From DASQPA01 sp963757335 (GTDB lineage Bacteria > Acidobacteriota > Thermoanaerobaculia > Multivoradales > UBA5704): a stretch of DNA of 64,000 nt. Under the pieces are notes generated by a model. The model saw only the letters and a list, made by a program, of their open reading frames with translations, was not told the DNA's origin and made no database searches. Location of the stretch: assembly GCA_963757335.1 (NCBI GenBank), contig CAVWRJ010000002.1, positions 124,001-188,000 of the forward strand, in the 5' to 3' direction. Of this stretch, positions 34,100-44,214 are shown one piece after another. Each line of letters begins with the position of its first letter. The first letter of the stretch is position 1. The translations under genes were made by a program, and so were the position numbers.

Positions 34100-35527
34100 T
34101 TACGGACGGGCGGCCGGCTTGCCCTCGGGGAGGGGCGGGAGCCCGGCCTCGGTCAGCAGGCGAGTGACCATGGGCTCGGTGGCGCGGCTGTAGCCGTGCC
34201 CTCCCGGCATGGGGACGAGCGTCACCTGCCCGGCCGGCAGCTTCCGGCACAGGCTGTCGGTCTCGCGCTCGGCGTAGATACAGAGGAGCTTCACCCCCTT
34301 GACTCTCGCGATCTGCGGCCGGACCGCGAGGTCGGGCGCCTTGGGCAGGCCGGCCATGAAGTTGCCGAACTGGAAATCGAAGAGGGCGCGGCTGTCCGGG
34401 CCGACGAGCGCCACCAGGGCGATCTTCGCGCGCAGGCGGGCCGGCAGGCGCTCGACGAGAAAGGGGAGGGCGTCGGCCCCCTGCGAGTAGCCGACGAGGA
34501 GGGCGCTCTCCGCCTTCCAGGCGGCGAGGTAGTGGTCGAGGATGCGGACGAGGTCGGCGGTGGCGCTCTCCGGCGTCCGCGCCTTCCAGTAGTAGTTGAG
34601 AGAGTCGAGAGCGGCGACCGGCACGCCGGATTTCGAGAGCCGGTTGCCCAGCCGGTCGTCGAGGCCGACGTAGCCGCCATCCCCGGTCATCAGGACCGCG
34701 ATCCGGCCGCGCGAGGGTCCCTCCGCCGGCACCTCGACAATCGGCAGGTCGGGGAACGCCGCCTTCTTCGCCTCCTCCGCCCGCTCCTTCTCCCGCTGCT
34801 GGTGGAGGGCGAGCAGCTTCTCGAACCCGGCATGGAGCTGCTCCCCCTCCGGTCCCGGCACCGCCTTCTCGATCGCCGCCCGCTTGACCGGGGCGGCAAA
34901 CTCCTGGAGCGATCCCGCCTCGCAGGCCGGCCCCGGGACCTCGAGCGCCACCCACGGATCGTCGAGATCGGCCTCGGGCCGCAGGCGGACGCCGCTCTTC
35001 TTCCACTCCCAGTCGGTGCGCAGGCTGTTGCCGCCGCAGAGCGGCCGGGGGAAGGTGTAGAGCGGGCAAAAGCCGAGAGTCAGGAGGCCGGAGAAGGTCC
35101 CGGGCGGCGATTGCGCCAGGGCCGCATAGGCGAGACCCCCGCCGGTGGCATCGCCGGCGAGCACCGGCGGCGGGAGCTTCGGGAGCGGTGGGAGCGCCAG
35201 CTTCTTGACGACGAAGCGGCCCAGCCCTTCGAGGTCCGCCGAGGGGTAGGTGCAGTAGGCCTGGTTGTGGGCGGCGGCCGCCAGGTAGCGCGGAACGTGG
35301 ACCACTGCCACCAGGGCCCCCGAGGCGGTGAGAGAGCGAGCCATCTTCGCCGCCCCCTCGCCGCCCGGCGCGCCGGCGAGGAGGAGCACGAGTTGGGACG
35401 GCGGACCGGCGGGACGATAGACGGGGATCTCGCCGAAGCGCCCGAACTGGAGCGACTCGGCACTCAAGGGAGCGGCGACCGGGAGGGCGAGGAGAGCGAG
35501 AGCGAGGAACCGCGGAAGCGACTTCAT
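34100..35527 (-). CDS. AcvB/VirJ-family secreted alpha/beta hydrolase
   Basis: A 475-residue exported protein: signal peptide MKSLPRFLALALLALPVAAP, cleavage near LSA. It has two alpha/beta hydrolase-like halves as in AcvB. The C-terminal half has VLMTGDGGYVGLDDRLGNRL, LDSLNYYWKARTPESATADL and the nucleophile elbow GYSQGADALP (Ser348), with the His in PMPGGHGYS. The first half (LLLAGAPGGEGAAKMARSL, VLAGDATGGGLAYAAL) has no such elbow. Known family members include AcvB of Agrobacterium, a periplasmic hydrolase of lysyl-phosphatidylglycerol. No MprF/LpiA synthase gene is nearby, so the same substrate is only possible. A TAAGCT box 7 nt before ATG suggests a leaderless transcript. Confidence 0.88.
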   Translation of the reverse strand: MKSLPRFLALALLALPVAAPLSAESLQFGRFGEIPVYRPAGPPSQLVLLLAGAPGGEGAAKMARSLTASGALVAVVHVPRYLAAAAHNQAYCTYPSADLEGLGRFVVKKLALPPLPKLPPPVLAGDATGGGLAYAALAQSPPGTFSGLLTLGFCPLYTFPRPLCGGNSLRTDWEWKKSGVRLRPEADLDDPWVALEVPGPACEAGSLQEFAAPVKRAAIEKAVPGPEGEQLHAGFEKLLALHQQREKERAEEAKKAAFPDLPIVEVPAEGPSRGRIAVLMTGDGGYVGLDDRLGNRLSKSGVPVAALDSLNYYWKARTPESATADLVRILDHYLAAWKAESALLVGYSQGADALPFLVERLPARLRAKIALVALVGPDSRALFDFQFGNFMAGLPKAPDLAVRPQIARVKGVKLLCIYAERETDSLCRKLPAGQVTLVPMPGGHGYSRATEPMVTRLLTEAGLPPLPEGKPAARP

Positions 35528-35540
35528 GCCGGGGAGCTTA
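35528..35540 (-). promoter_or_regulatory. TAAGCT -10 box for a leaderless AcvB/VirJ-like transcript
   Basis: Read on the minus strand, TAAGCT is followed by CCCCGGC and then the ATG. There is no ribosome-binding site and no obvious -35. Confidence 0.4.
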
Positions 35541-35584
35541 TCGTCAGAGCGGGCCCGGGGGGAGGGGGGGCGGCTTCCTGGCAA

Positions 35585-36307
35585 CTACCGGTCCGGCGAT
35601 GCCGCGCTGTGCTCCAGAGCGTAGCTAAAGCGTCCCATTCTCCCCACCGAGCGCCGCAGCCGGAATCGGCAGCCGAGGACCGGGGAGGAGATCCAGCCCT
35701 CGCCATCCATGGGTAGGACCTGGTAACCGTCGGGACCGAGGCGGCGGATCTCGAAGAGGATGGGCTCGCGCCTGGAGTCGACGGTCCAGAATTCGGGGAT
35801 TCCGGCCCGGGCGTAGAAGTCGGGGAGGCGCCGGCGGTCTTTGCGGACCGAGGAGTCGCTGACGACCTCGACGACCAGATCCGGGGCGCCTTCGAGCTCG
35901 ATGTAGCGCCCCTCCCCCTTGCCCGCCCCTGGGACCTCGCGGACGCGACCGCTCTCGAGCGACTCCCAGAGGACCACGACGACATCGGGCTCGACCGAGA
36001 GCTGGGCGGCCGGGGAGACGATCCGGGTGCGGTCGATGAAGACGTTGCCCCGACCGGTCTTCTTGACCAGCGCATGAAGCTCCGCGGCGATCTCGCTCTT
36101 GGCGACGCCATGGGTGTAGAGATCCTCGGGGCTCAGGTCGACCTCCACCTCGCCGTCCAGATAGTCGATGCGACCCCGCTCGGGGAACTCGTCGCCCTGC
36201 GACCAGCGGCGAAAATCTTCAAACGTGTAGACTTCCGCCGGAATCCGCAGGTCTTGAGCGTCCAGATCGCCCAGATCGTCCAGAATGAAGGCTGCTCGCG
36301 TCGTCAT
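35585..36307 (-). CDS. Uma2-family (DUF820) endonuclease-like protein
   Basis: A 240-residue protein with the PD-(D/E)XK-type core of the Uma2 family. YTFEDFRRWSQGDEFPERGR and IDYLDGEVEVDLSPEDLYTH open the domain. SVEPDVVVVLWESL gives the conserved P-D, and APDLVVEVVSDSSVRKDRRR the E-V-x-S-x-S-x-x-x-D motif. FYARAGIPEFWTVD follows. These proteins are numerous in cyanobacteria and other large-genome bacteria and are predicted nucleases without a proven role. GGTGA lies 5 nt before the chosen ATG. It is upstream of, and on the same strand as, the AcvB-like gene (57 bp apart). Confidence 0.9.
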   Translation of the reverse strand: MTTRAAFILDDLGDLDAQDLRIPAEVYTFEDFRRWSQGDEFPERGRIDYLDGEVEVDLSPEDLYTHGVAKSEIAAELHALVKKTGRGNVFIDRTRIVSPAAQLSVEPDVVVVLWESLESGRVREVPGAGKGEGRYIELEGAPDLVVEVVSDSSVRKDRRRLPDFYARAGIPEFWTVDSRREPILFEIRRLGPDGYQVLPMDGEGWISSPVLGCRFRLRRSVGRMGRFSYALEHSAASPDR

Positions 36308-36311
36308 GGGC

Positions 36312-38054
36312 TCACCTCGAAGTCGGCGCACGGGCCGAATTCGAGAATAGCATGGTCCCTTCTGCCCGCCCCGCCAGCACCCATTCCACCCCCCGGGCGA
36401 TCGGGAACCGCCGGACCACCTGGTAGTCCATCCCGTGGATGCGGAGCCCTCCCCCTCCCCCGGAGGTCCTGCCGCCGCCGAGGCGACCGAGGCGATTGAC
36501 GAGGTCCCCTTCCTCCAGGAGGTAGTCCGGCGCCCGCTGCCGCCAGAGCACCGCCAGGTCCGGGTCGCCGGGGTCGTCGAAGGGACCGCCGCGGCGGCGG
36601 ATGAGCCTCGCGACCTCGGGCTCGGTCAGGCCGAAGGAGTAGTCGAAGACCGGATGGCCGGAGAAGTAGGCGAGAGCGCCGATCCGGCGGCTGGCGATCC
36701 GGGCGCCGGGGGGGAGGTGATCGCGCATCCAGAGAGCGGGGGGGATCAGGGTGGCGCTGGTCAGGATGTAGCCGGGGTAGGCGAGGCGCTCGGCCTCGGT
36801 CGCCCGGGCGAGCGTCCCGACGGCGCCGTAGAGGGCGGCGGCGGCGGCCAGGGCGAAGGGGGCGAGCCCGCGGCGGAACCGGCCTCCCGCCGGCCCTTCG
36901 GCACCGGCGGACTCGGCTTCGAGCGCGATCCCCCAGGCGAGGGCGAGGACCGCCGGCGCCGTCCAGCGGTAGAAGTCGGTCCGGTCGAGGAAGAAACCGC
37001 CGAGGAGGAGCGCCGCCAAGGCCACCCCGGCGAGAGCGAGGCTCCACAGGCGGAGCAGCCCGCCGTTCCGGGCCCGGGTGAGCACGGCGCGCTCGGCGTC
37101 GAGCGCCCCGACCCCGGCGAGGAGGAGCGCCGCCGGCACATAGGGGGCGAAGTAGCGGCCGAGCTCGGTCCAGTCCGGCCGGGCGTAGAGGGCGAAGAGG
37201 AGCCCGGTGCCGACGATCCCCCCGGCCGCGGCGGCCGCGAGCGGTGCGGCGCGGCGGAGCGCCAGCCAGCCGAGGGCGAGGAGGGAGAGGGCGAAGAGGC
37301 CGGCGAGCGGAAAGGCGAGGTTGACCGCCGAGCCGTCGAGGTAGCCCAGGAGGGTGCCGAAGGCGGCGCGGGCGGTCGGCGGCTTCGCCCCCCAGGTGTT
37401 CGGCAGGAGGGCGCCGTAGTAGCGCCAGCGAGCGAGGGTGATCCCGGCGAGGAGAAGGGCGTAGACCAGAAGCCCGCGGAGGAGCCGGGGAACCGGTGTC
37501 CGCGTGAGGAGGGTGAGCGCCAACATCGCCGACATCGCCGGATAGACGAGGACCGCCTCCGGATGGAGGAGAAAGGCGAAGGCGCCCAAAAACGGCAGGG
37601 CGGCTAAGCCCCGCTCGCGGGCGGCGAGGGCGAGCATGGCGGTGAGCACGGCGGCGAGCGCTCCGGTCTCCATCCCGAGGAGGGAGAAGCTCACGAGATC
37701 GGCGTTGACCGCGGCGAGGAGGACGACGCCCAGAGGGAGGGCGGCGAAGGGGGGCCATACCGCTTCGAGCCGGCGGGCCAGGGGGAGGGCGGCTTTATAT
37801 AAGAGGAAGAGGGTGAGCCCGAGACAGGCGAGGCCGAGGAGCTTGGCGGCGAACGGGGGGGAGGAGAGCCTTGCGAACGGGGTGAGGAGGAGGAGCCAGC
37901 CGGCGTTGGTCACCCCCTCCACCCGCTCCCCCGGGTTGAACACCAGACCCCGCCCGGCGAGGAGGTTCGCCACCGCCCGGAGCCCGATCCAGGCGTCGTC
38001 CATGAAGAGGCCGCGGTAGAGCCAGGCGACGACCGCGAGCCAGAGGGCCGGCAC
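36312..38054 (-). CDS. GT-C-type multispan membrane glycosyltransferase-like protein
   Basis: About 580 residues with at least ten hydrophobic helices. The first loop carries the acidic motif FMDDAWIGLRAVANLLAGRG, then FNPGERVEGVTNAGWLLLL, which resembles the DD-x-x-I motif and the following NP-G-E-R-V-E-G-x-T-N of lipid-linked sugar transferases in Acidobacteria and relatives. The C-terminal soluble part (SRRIGALAYFSGHPVFDYSFGL, DYLLEEGDLVN) is typical. Donor and acceptor are unknown. The start is uncertain: I used a GTG just inside the frame, while a CTG overlapping the upstream stop is possible. It forms an operon with the following gene's neighbour, the His-rich membrane protein upstream. 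Confidence 0.8.
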   Translation of the reverse strand: MPALWLAVVAWLYRGLFMDDAWIGLRAVANLLAGRGLVFNPGERVEGVTNAGWLLLLTPFARLSSPPFAAKLLGLACLGLTLFLLYKAALPLARRLEAVWPPFAALPLGVVLLAAVNADLVSFSLLGMETGALAAVLTAMLALAARERGLAALPFLGAFAFLLHPEAVLVYPAMSAMLALTLLTRTPVPRLLRGLLVYALLLAGITLARWRYYGALLPNTWGAKPPTARAAFGTLLGYLDGSAVNLAFPLAGLFALSLLALGWLALRRAAPLAAAAAGGIVGTGLLFALYARPDWTELGRYFAPYVPAALLLAGVGALDAERAVLTRARNGGLLRLWSLALAGVALAALLLGGFFLDRTDFYRWTAPAVLALAWGIALEAESAGAEGPAGGRFRRGLAPFALAAAAALYGAVGTLARATEAERLAYPGYILTSATLIPPALWMRDHLPPGARIASRRIGALAYFSGHPVFDYSFGLTEPEVARLIRRRGGPFDDPGDPDLAVLWRQRAPDYLLEEGDLVNRLGRLGGGRTSGGGGGLRIHGMDYQVVRRFPIARGVEWVLAGRAEGTMLFSNSARAPTSR

Positions 38055-38080
38055 GGCGGCGCGGAAGAATCCCGAGGCTC

Positions 38081-39148
38081 TCAGGTGAGGCCGAGGTGAA
38101 CCTGGACCGGCCGTTTGCGCACCTTCCAGATCACCCCGTCGACGATGTAGTGATGGAAATTGACCGCCTGGTAGACGGCGAGCGACACGGTGAGGACCGA
38201 GAGCCCGAGGGCGCTGAAGACGCTGTCCAAGGCGAAGTAGAGGGCCGTCGAGATCCCCAGGCAGACGAGGAAGTAGGGGACCACCCGGTTGGTCTGCGAG
38301 ATCGTCGAGAGGAAGCGGTGCTCGGGGTCGACCCCGTTTCGGAAGCGGTTGTTGTTGAACATCCAGACCAGGAGGATGTACTGGAGGTTGTGCCAGACGT
38401 TGATCGTCAGCCAGCCGAAGCTGATGTCCTTTACCTCCAGGTAGCCGACGCTGAAGATGACGATATGCGACAGCATGTAGAGGGTGTAGGCGACCGGCAG
38501 GCGCCCTTCGCGGAGCGCCATGAGCTGCCTTCCCATCCAGAGGAGGATGGCGGCGACCGCCGCCACCGCCGCGATCTGGACCGCGATCGCCGGCACCGGC
38601 AGGACCTTGATCGGCTGGCGCAGGAAGGTCGCCGGATGCTGCCAGGAGCGGTGCAGGATGCCCCAGAGCGGCAGAAGGTAGATCACCGCCTTCTGGAGGA
38701 GCGGCGGGTCGTCCACCAGGCCGCCCCCCTTGCGGCGGTAGATCTGGGCGATGCCGTAGCTCTGGCGGGTGTAGTGGAACCACTGCCAGTAGAGGTAGAG
38801 CGTGGGGAGCACCCAGCCGCCGATGGTATAGACGAGGATCCCCACCCCGGCGAGGACGATCCAGGGGAGCCCGAGGACGAGGAAGCGGTGGGTGCGGAAG
38901 CTCTCGCTGTCGAAGGTCAGCCGGGTGAAGGTCGAGACCACGTGGTGGAAGCCCAGAAGCCACATGTCGGTGACCAGCACCAGAGGGAAGAGGCGCGGCT
39001 CGACGAGCACCGTGACGGTGGCGAGGAGGGCGGCCAGCACCGCTCCCCCCACGAAGACGAAGTCGAAGGACGGGCTGCGCAGCCAGCCGGGGGCGGCCGG
39101 GGCAGCAGTGTCGACGACGGAGCGCGCTTCGGTGGCTTCGGTAGCCAT
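38081..39148 (-). CDS. Multispan membrane protein with conserved histidine pairs
   Basis: A 355-residue protein with about eight to ten predicted helices. Histidine-bearing motifs recur near membrane boundaries: LLGFHHVVSTFTRL, YLYWQWFHYTRQSYGIAQIY, INVWHNLQYILLVWMFNNN and AVNFHHYIVDGVIWK. The spacing recalls membrane di-iron desaturases and hydroxylases, but the exact HxxxH/HxxHH pattern is not met, so I give no enzyme name. I have seen similar uncharacterised proteins in Acidobacteria-like genomes. ATG chosen at MATEATEARS; the in-frame extension is poorly supported. It lies 26 bp upstream of the GT-C-like gene, so they are probably cotranscribed. Confidence 0.75.
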   Translation of the reverse strand: MATEATEARSVVDTAAPAAPGWLRSPSFDFVFVGGAVLAALLATVTVLVEPRLFPLVLVTDMWLLGFHHVVSTFTRLTFDSESFRTHRFLVLGLPWIVLAGVGILVYTIGGWVLPTLYLYWQWFHYTRQSYGIAQIYRRKGGGLVDDPPLLQKAVIYLLPLWGILHRSWQHPATFLRQPIKVLPVPAIAVQIAAVAAVAAILLWMGRQLMALREGRLPVAYTLYMLSHIVIFSVGYLEVKDISFGWLTINVWHNLQYILLVWMFNNNRFRNGVDPEHRFLSTISQTNRVVPYFLVCLGISTALYFALDSVFSALGLSVLTVSLAVYQAVNFHHYIVDGVIWKVRKRPVQVHLGLT

Positions 39149-39263
39149 AGTGCTCTTCACGGCGCCGCCCAGGAAGCGGGGGCAGGAGTGCATCCGGATC
39201 TCGGGCAGTCGCTAAAGGAAGGATAGCACGGGGGCGGGTGGTAGTATCTGGCGCGAAAATCGA

Positions 39264-39350
39264 TAGGGGTGCACGGGTTTGAGCTGAGGACTGCGACTGG
39301 CCGCGCGGAGCGCCCGAGGGCAGACCGCAAGCTCAAACCAGGACACCCTA
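39264..39350. repeat. Dispersed palindromic repeat, copy 5
   Basis: An 87-bp palindrome, ends TAGGGGTG / CACCCTA, arms GGTTTGAGCT / AGCTCAAACC, core GCGACTGGCCGCGCGGAGCG. It occupies most of the divergent spacer between the His-rich membrane protein and the first permease, so any promoter for either gene must overlap or abut it. Confidence 0.85.
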
Positions 39351-39369
39351 AGCTTGAGGGAGGAGCGCC

Positions 39370-40929
<1,560 letters not shown>

Positions 40930-40944
40930 CGGACGGCAAGCGCC

Positions 40945-42507
40945 TTGCGGACGATCGAAGCAGAGAAGAGCGGTGCTCCGGTCCCGCCGACGACCGGGTT
41001 CATCCGCGGTCTGGGCCTCCTGGACTGCGTGATGATCGTCGCCGGCTCGATGATCGGCTCGGGCATCTTCATCGTCCCGGCCGACATCGCCCGGCGGATG
41101 GGGTCGGCGGGGTGGATGCTCCTGGTGTGGGTGGCGGCGACCTCGGTCATCGTCTGCGCCGCCCTCTCCTACGGCGAGCTGGCGGCCATGATGCCGCAGG
41201 TGGGCGGCCAGTACGTCTACCTGCGCGAGATCTACTCGCCGCTCGCCGGCTTCCTCTTCGGCTGGTCGATGTTCCTGGTCATCCAGAGCGGCACCATCGC
41301 GGCGGTGGCGGTGGGCTTCGCCCGCTTCCTGGGCGTCCTCGTCCCCGCCGTCTCGCCGGCCACCTTCCTCGTGCCGCCGCTCGTCCTCTCGCACGACTAC
41401 GCCCTCTCGCTCTCCGTCCAGCAGGCGGTGGCGATCGGCCTGATCGCCCTCTTGACCTACCTGAACAGCCGCGGTCTCAGGACGGGGAAGCTGATCCAGA
41501 ACGTCTTCACCTCGGCCAAAACCCTGGCGCTCGTCGCCCTGATCCTCCTCGGGCTCACCCTCGGGCGCAGCGCTGGGGCGATCGCCGAGAACTTCCGGGC
41601 TCCGTGGACCCCCCGCGCGGTCGAGACCGTGCAGTTGGGGCAGGGTCTCGTCCCGGACGCGGCGGCCGACCGCGGGGGGGTGAGCCTCGCCGCCGCCTTC
41701 GTCCTCGCCATGGTCGGCGCGCTCTTCTCCTGCGGCGCCTGGAACGACGTGAGCTTCGCCGGAGACGAGATCCGCGATCCTCGGCGCACCCTGCCGCGGG
41801 CCATGATCGTGGGCACCGTTTCGGTAGGCATCCTCTATCTTCTGGCGAACCTCACGTTCCTCGTCACCCTTCCGCTCCCGGCCCTCGCCCACGCCCCCGA
41901 CGACCGGGTGGCGACCGCGGTGATGGCGACGATGTTCGGGGCCCCCGGGGGGACGGCGATGGCGGTCGCCATCGTCCTCTCGACCTTCGGCTGCGCCAAC
42001 GGGCTCATCCTGTCCGCCGCCCGGATCTACTACGCCATGGCGAGGGATGGCCTCTTCTTCCGCGCCGCCGGCCGCTTGAACTCGGCGCGGGTCCCGGCCG
42101 TGGGGCTCGCTCTCCAGGGGGTCTGGGCGGCGCTCCTCGTCCTGCCGCGCACCCGGCTCTACGACCTGAAGGGCCGGCCGCTCCTGGATGCCGCCGGCCT
42201 GCCGAGCTACGGCAGTCTCTACGGCAATCTCCTGGAGTACGTCATCTTCGCCATCCTCCTCTTCTACGTGCTGACGATCTCCGGCCTCTTCGTTCTGCGC
42301 CAGAGGCGCCCGGAGGCCCCGCGCCCCTATCGCGCCTGGGGCTACCCCCTGGTTCCCGGTTACTTCCTGCTCGGGGCCTCCGCGGTGATGGCAGGGCTCT
42401 TCCTCTACCGCCGAGAGACCACCTGGCCGGGGCTCGTCATCGTGCTCGCCGGCATCCCCGTCTACTTCCTCTGGCGGCGCCTTGGGGCGCCGCCTTCGAA
42501 TGTGTGA
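40945..42507 (+). CDS. APC-superfamily amino-acid permease (LAT/SteT-like), paralogue 2
   Basis: A 520-residue tandem paralogue of the previous gene, with the same layout: IVAGSMIGSGIFIVPADIA, YGELAAMMPQVGGQYVYLRE, IQSGTIAAVAVGFARFLGVL, ARIYYAMARDGLFFRAAGRL. Long stretches are identical between the two, so the pair comes from a gene duplication with moderate divergence. Differences cluster in the loop after helix 6 (FRAPWTPRAVETVQLGQGL here), which may alter selectivity or regulation. The start is a TTG 15 bp after the previous stop; no good ribosome-binding site is visible, so coupling to upstream translation is likely. Confidence 0.92.
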   Translation: MRTIEAEKSGAPVPPTTGFIRGLGLLDCVMIVAGSMIGSGIFIVPADIARRMGSAGWMLLVWVAATSVIVCAALSYGELAAMMPQVGGQYVYLREIYSPLAGFLFGWSMFLVIQSGTIAAVAVGFARFLGVLVPAVSPATFLVPPLVLSHDYALSLSVQQAVAIGLIALLTYLNSRGLRTGKLIQNVFTSAKTLALVALILLGLTLGRSAGAIAENFRAPWTPRAVETVQLGQGLVPDAAADRGGVSLAAAFVLAMVGALFSCGAWNDVSFAGDEIRDPRRTLPRAMIVGTVSVGILYLLANLTFLVTLPLPALAHAPDDRVATAVMATMFGAPGGTAMAVAIVLSTFGCANGLILSAARIYYAMARDGLFFRAAGRLNSARVPAVGLALQGVWAALLVLPRTRLYDLKGRPLLDAAGLPSYGSLYGNLLEYVIFAILLFYVLTISGLFVLRQRRPEAPRPYRAWGYPLVPGYFLLGASAVMAGLFLYRRETTWPGLVIVLAGIPVYFLWRRLGAPPSNV

Positions 42508-42565
42508 TCTAGTCTCCGGCACTTCAACACCAGCAACCATCGGTAACCATCGCGGAGGTCCAGGC

Positions 42566-44149
42566 ATGGCGAACAACCCACTCTTCAGAACCAAGCCGCT
42601 CAGTCTCCTCTTAGAGGAGATGGCCGGCGAGCACCGGCTGCGGCGCGTCCTCGGGCCGGTGCAGTTGAGCGCCCTCGGGGTCGGGGCGATCATCGGCACC
42701 GGCATCTTCGTCCTCACCGGGGTCGCGGCGCACGACAAGACCGGCCCGGCGCTGATGCTCTCCTTCGTCGTCTCCGGGCTCGCCTGCATCTTCGCGGCGC
42801 TCTGCTACGCGGAGTTCGCCTCCATGGTGCCGGTCGCCGGCTCGGCCTACACCTATGCCTACGCCACCTTGGGCGAGCTCTTCGCCTGGATCATCGGCTG
42901 GGACCTGGTGCTCGAATACACGGTGGGCTCGGCGACGGTGGCGCACGGGTGGTCGCACTACTTCCAGGACTTCATCAGCATCTTCCATCTCCACTTACCG
43001 AAGGTCTGGACCAACGCCCCGTTCGACTTCGACCCCAAGCTCGGCCATATCGTGTCGACGGGGACGATCCTCGACCTGCCGGCCATCCTCATCACGATCC
43101 TCGTCACCGCGATCCTCGTCATCGGGATCAAGGAGAGCGCGGGGTTCAACACGACGATGGTCATCATCAAGCTCGCCGTGGTGCTCTTCGTCATCGTCGT
43201 CGGCGCCGCCCATATCAACCCGGCGAACTGGCACCCCTTCGCGCCCTACGGGATCGGCGGCATCTCCTTCTTCGGCAAGACTCTATGGGGGCAGACGGCG
43301 GCGGGAGGTGAGCCGCTCGGCATGCTCGCCGGAGCGGCGGTCATCTTCTTCGCCTACATCGGCTTCGACTCGGTTTCGACCCACGCCGAGGAGGCGAAGA
43401 ATCCGCCCCGCGACGTGCCGATCGGGATCGTCACCTCGCTCATCCTCTGCACCGTCCTCTACATCGCGGTCTCGGCGATCCTCACCGGCATGGTGCGCTA
43501 CGACCAGATCGACATCAACGCCCCGGTCTCCGCCGCCTTCGCACAGGTGGGTCTCCCCTGGGCGCAGGGCATCATCTCGCTCGGGGCATTGACCGGCATC
43601 ACCTCGGTGCTCCTCGTCATGATGCTCTCGCAGCCGCGGGTCATGCTCGCCATGGCCCGGGACGGTCTGGTCTCCCCGTCGTTCTTCGGCGCCATCCACG
43701 AGAAGTTCCGGACGCCGTACAAGTCGACGATGCTGACCGGCTTCTTCGTCGCCCTGATGGGCGGCCTCCTGCCGCTCCGCATCCTCGCCGACCTGGTGAA
43801 CATCGGCACTCTGCTGGCGTTCGTCATCGTCTGCGCCGCGGTCCTCATCATGCGCCGCACGCACCCCGACGCCGTCCGTCCCTTCAGAGTCTGGGGCGCG
43901 CCGGTGACGCCGATCCTCGGCATCCTCATCTGCCTTCTCCTCATGTTCTCGCTTCCGCCGGAGAACTGGCTGCGGCTCGTCGTCTGGCTGGCCGTCGGCT
44001 TCATCATCTACTTCGGCTATGGCAGGAGCCACAGCGTGATGAGCCGCTACACCGAGGACGAGCTCCGGAAGCACGGCGCCGCCAGCCTCAACACTCCGGA
44101 CATCGGGACACGCCCGAAGCCGGGGCCAGGGCCGGGACCACGGCGGTAA
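42566..44149 (+). CDS. Cationic amino-acid transporter-type APC permease (YfnA/CAT-like)
   Basis: A 527-residue transporter of the CAT branch of APC permeases. N-terminal TKPLSLLLEE and GAIIGTGIFVLTGVAAHDKT are characteristic. Further signatures are FAALCYAEFASMVPVAGSAY, FAYIGFDSVSTHAEEAKNPP and the long C-terminal ARDGLVSPSFFGAIHEKFRT. Likely substrates are branched-chain or cationic amino acids, not determined here. A GGAGG site precedes ATG. A rho-independent terminator follows the stop by about 30 bp, so it ends the three-permease run. It is clearly a different subfamily from the two LAT-like genes upstream. Confidence 0.95.
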   Translation: MANNPLFRTKPLSLLLEEMAGEHRLRRVLGPVQLSALGVGAIIGTGIFVLTGVAAHDKTGPALMLSFVVSGLACIFAALCYAEFASMVPVAGSAYTYAYATLGELFAWIIGWDLVLEYTVGSATVAHGWSHYFQDFISIFHLHLPKVWTNAPFDFDPKLGHIVSTGTILDLPAILITILVTAILVIGIKESAGFNTTMVIIKLAVVLFVIVVGAAHINPANWHPFAPYGIGGISFFGKTLWGQTAAGGEPLGMLAGAAVIFFAYIGFDSVSTHAEEAKNPPRDVPIGIVTSLILCTVLYIAVSAILTGMVRYDQIDINAPVSAAFAQVGLPWAQGIISLGALTGITSVLLVMMLSQPRVMLAMARDGLVSPSFFGAIHEKFRTPYKSTMLTGFFVALMGGLLPLRILADLVNIGTLLAFVIVCAAVLIMRRTHPDAVRPFRVWGAPVTPILGILICLLLMFSLPPENWLRLVVWLAVGFIIYFGYGRSHSVMSRYTEDELRKHGAASLNTPDIGTRPKPGPGPGPRR

Positions 44150-44179
44150 GGAAGTAGCGAAAGCTCAGGGTTCTACGAC

Positions 44180-44214
44180 GGGCGCCGCAGGCTGCGGCGC
44201 CCGTTTTGTTTTTA
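44180..44214 (+). terminator. Rho-independent terminator after the permease genes
   Basis: Perfect stem CGGGCGCCGCA-GGC-TGCGGCGCCCG with a 3-nt loop, followed by TTTTGTTTTT. The end of the convergent DUF4340 gene abuts the T-tract. Confidence 0.9.
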
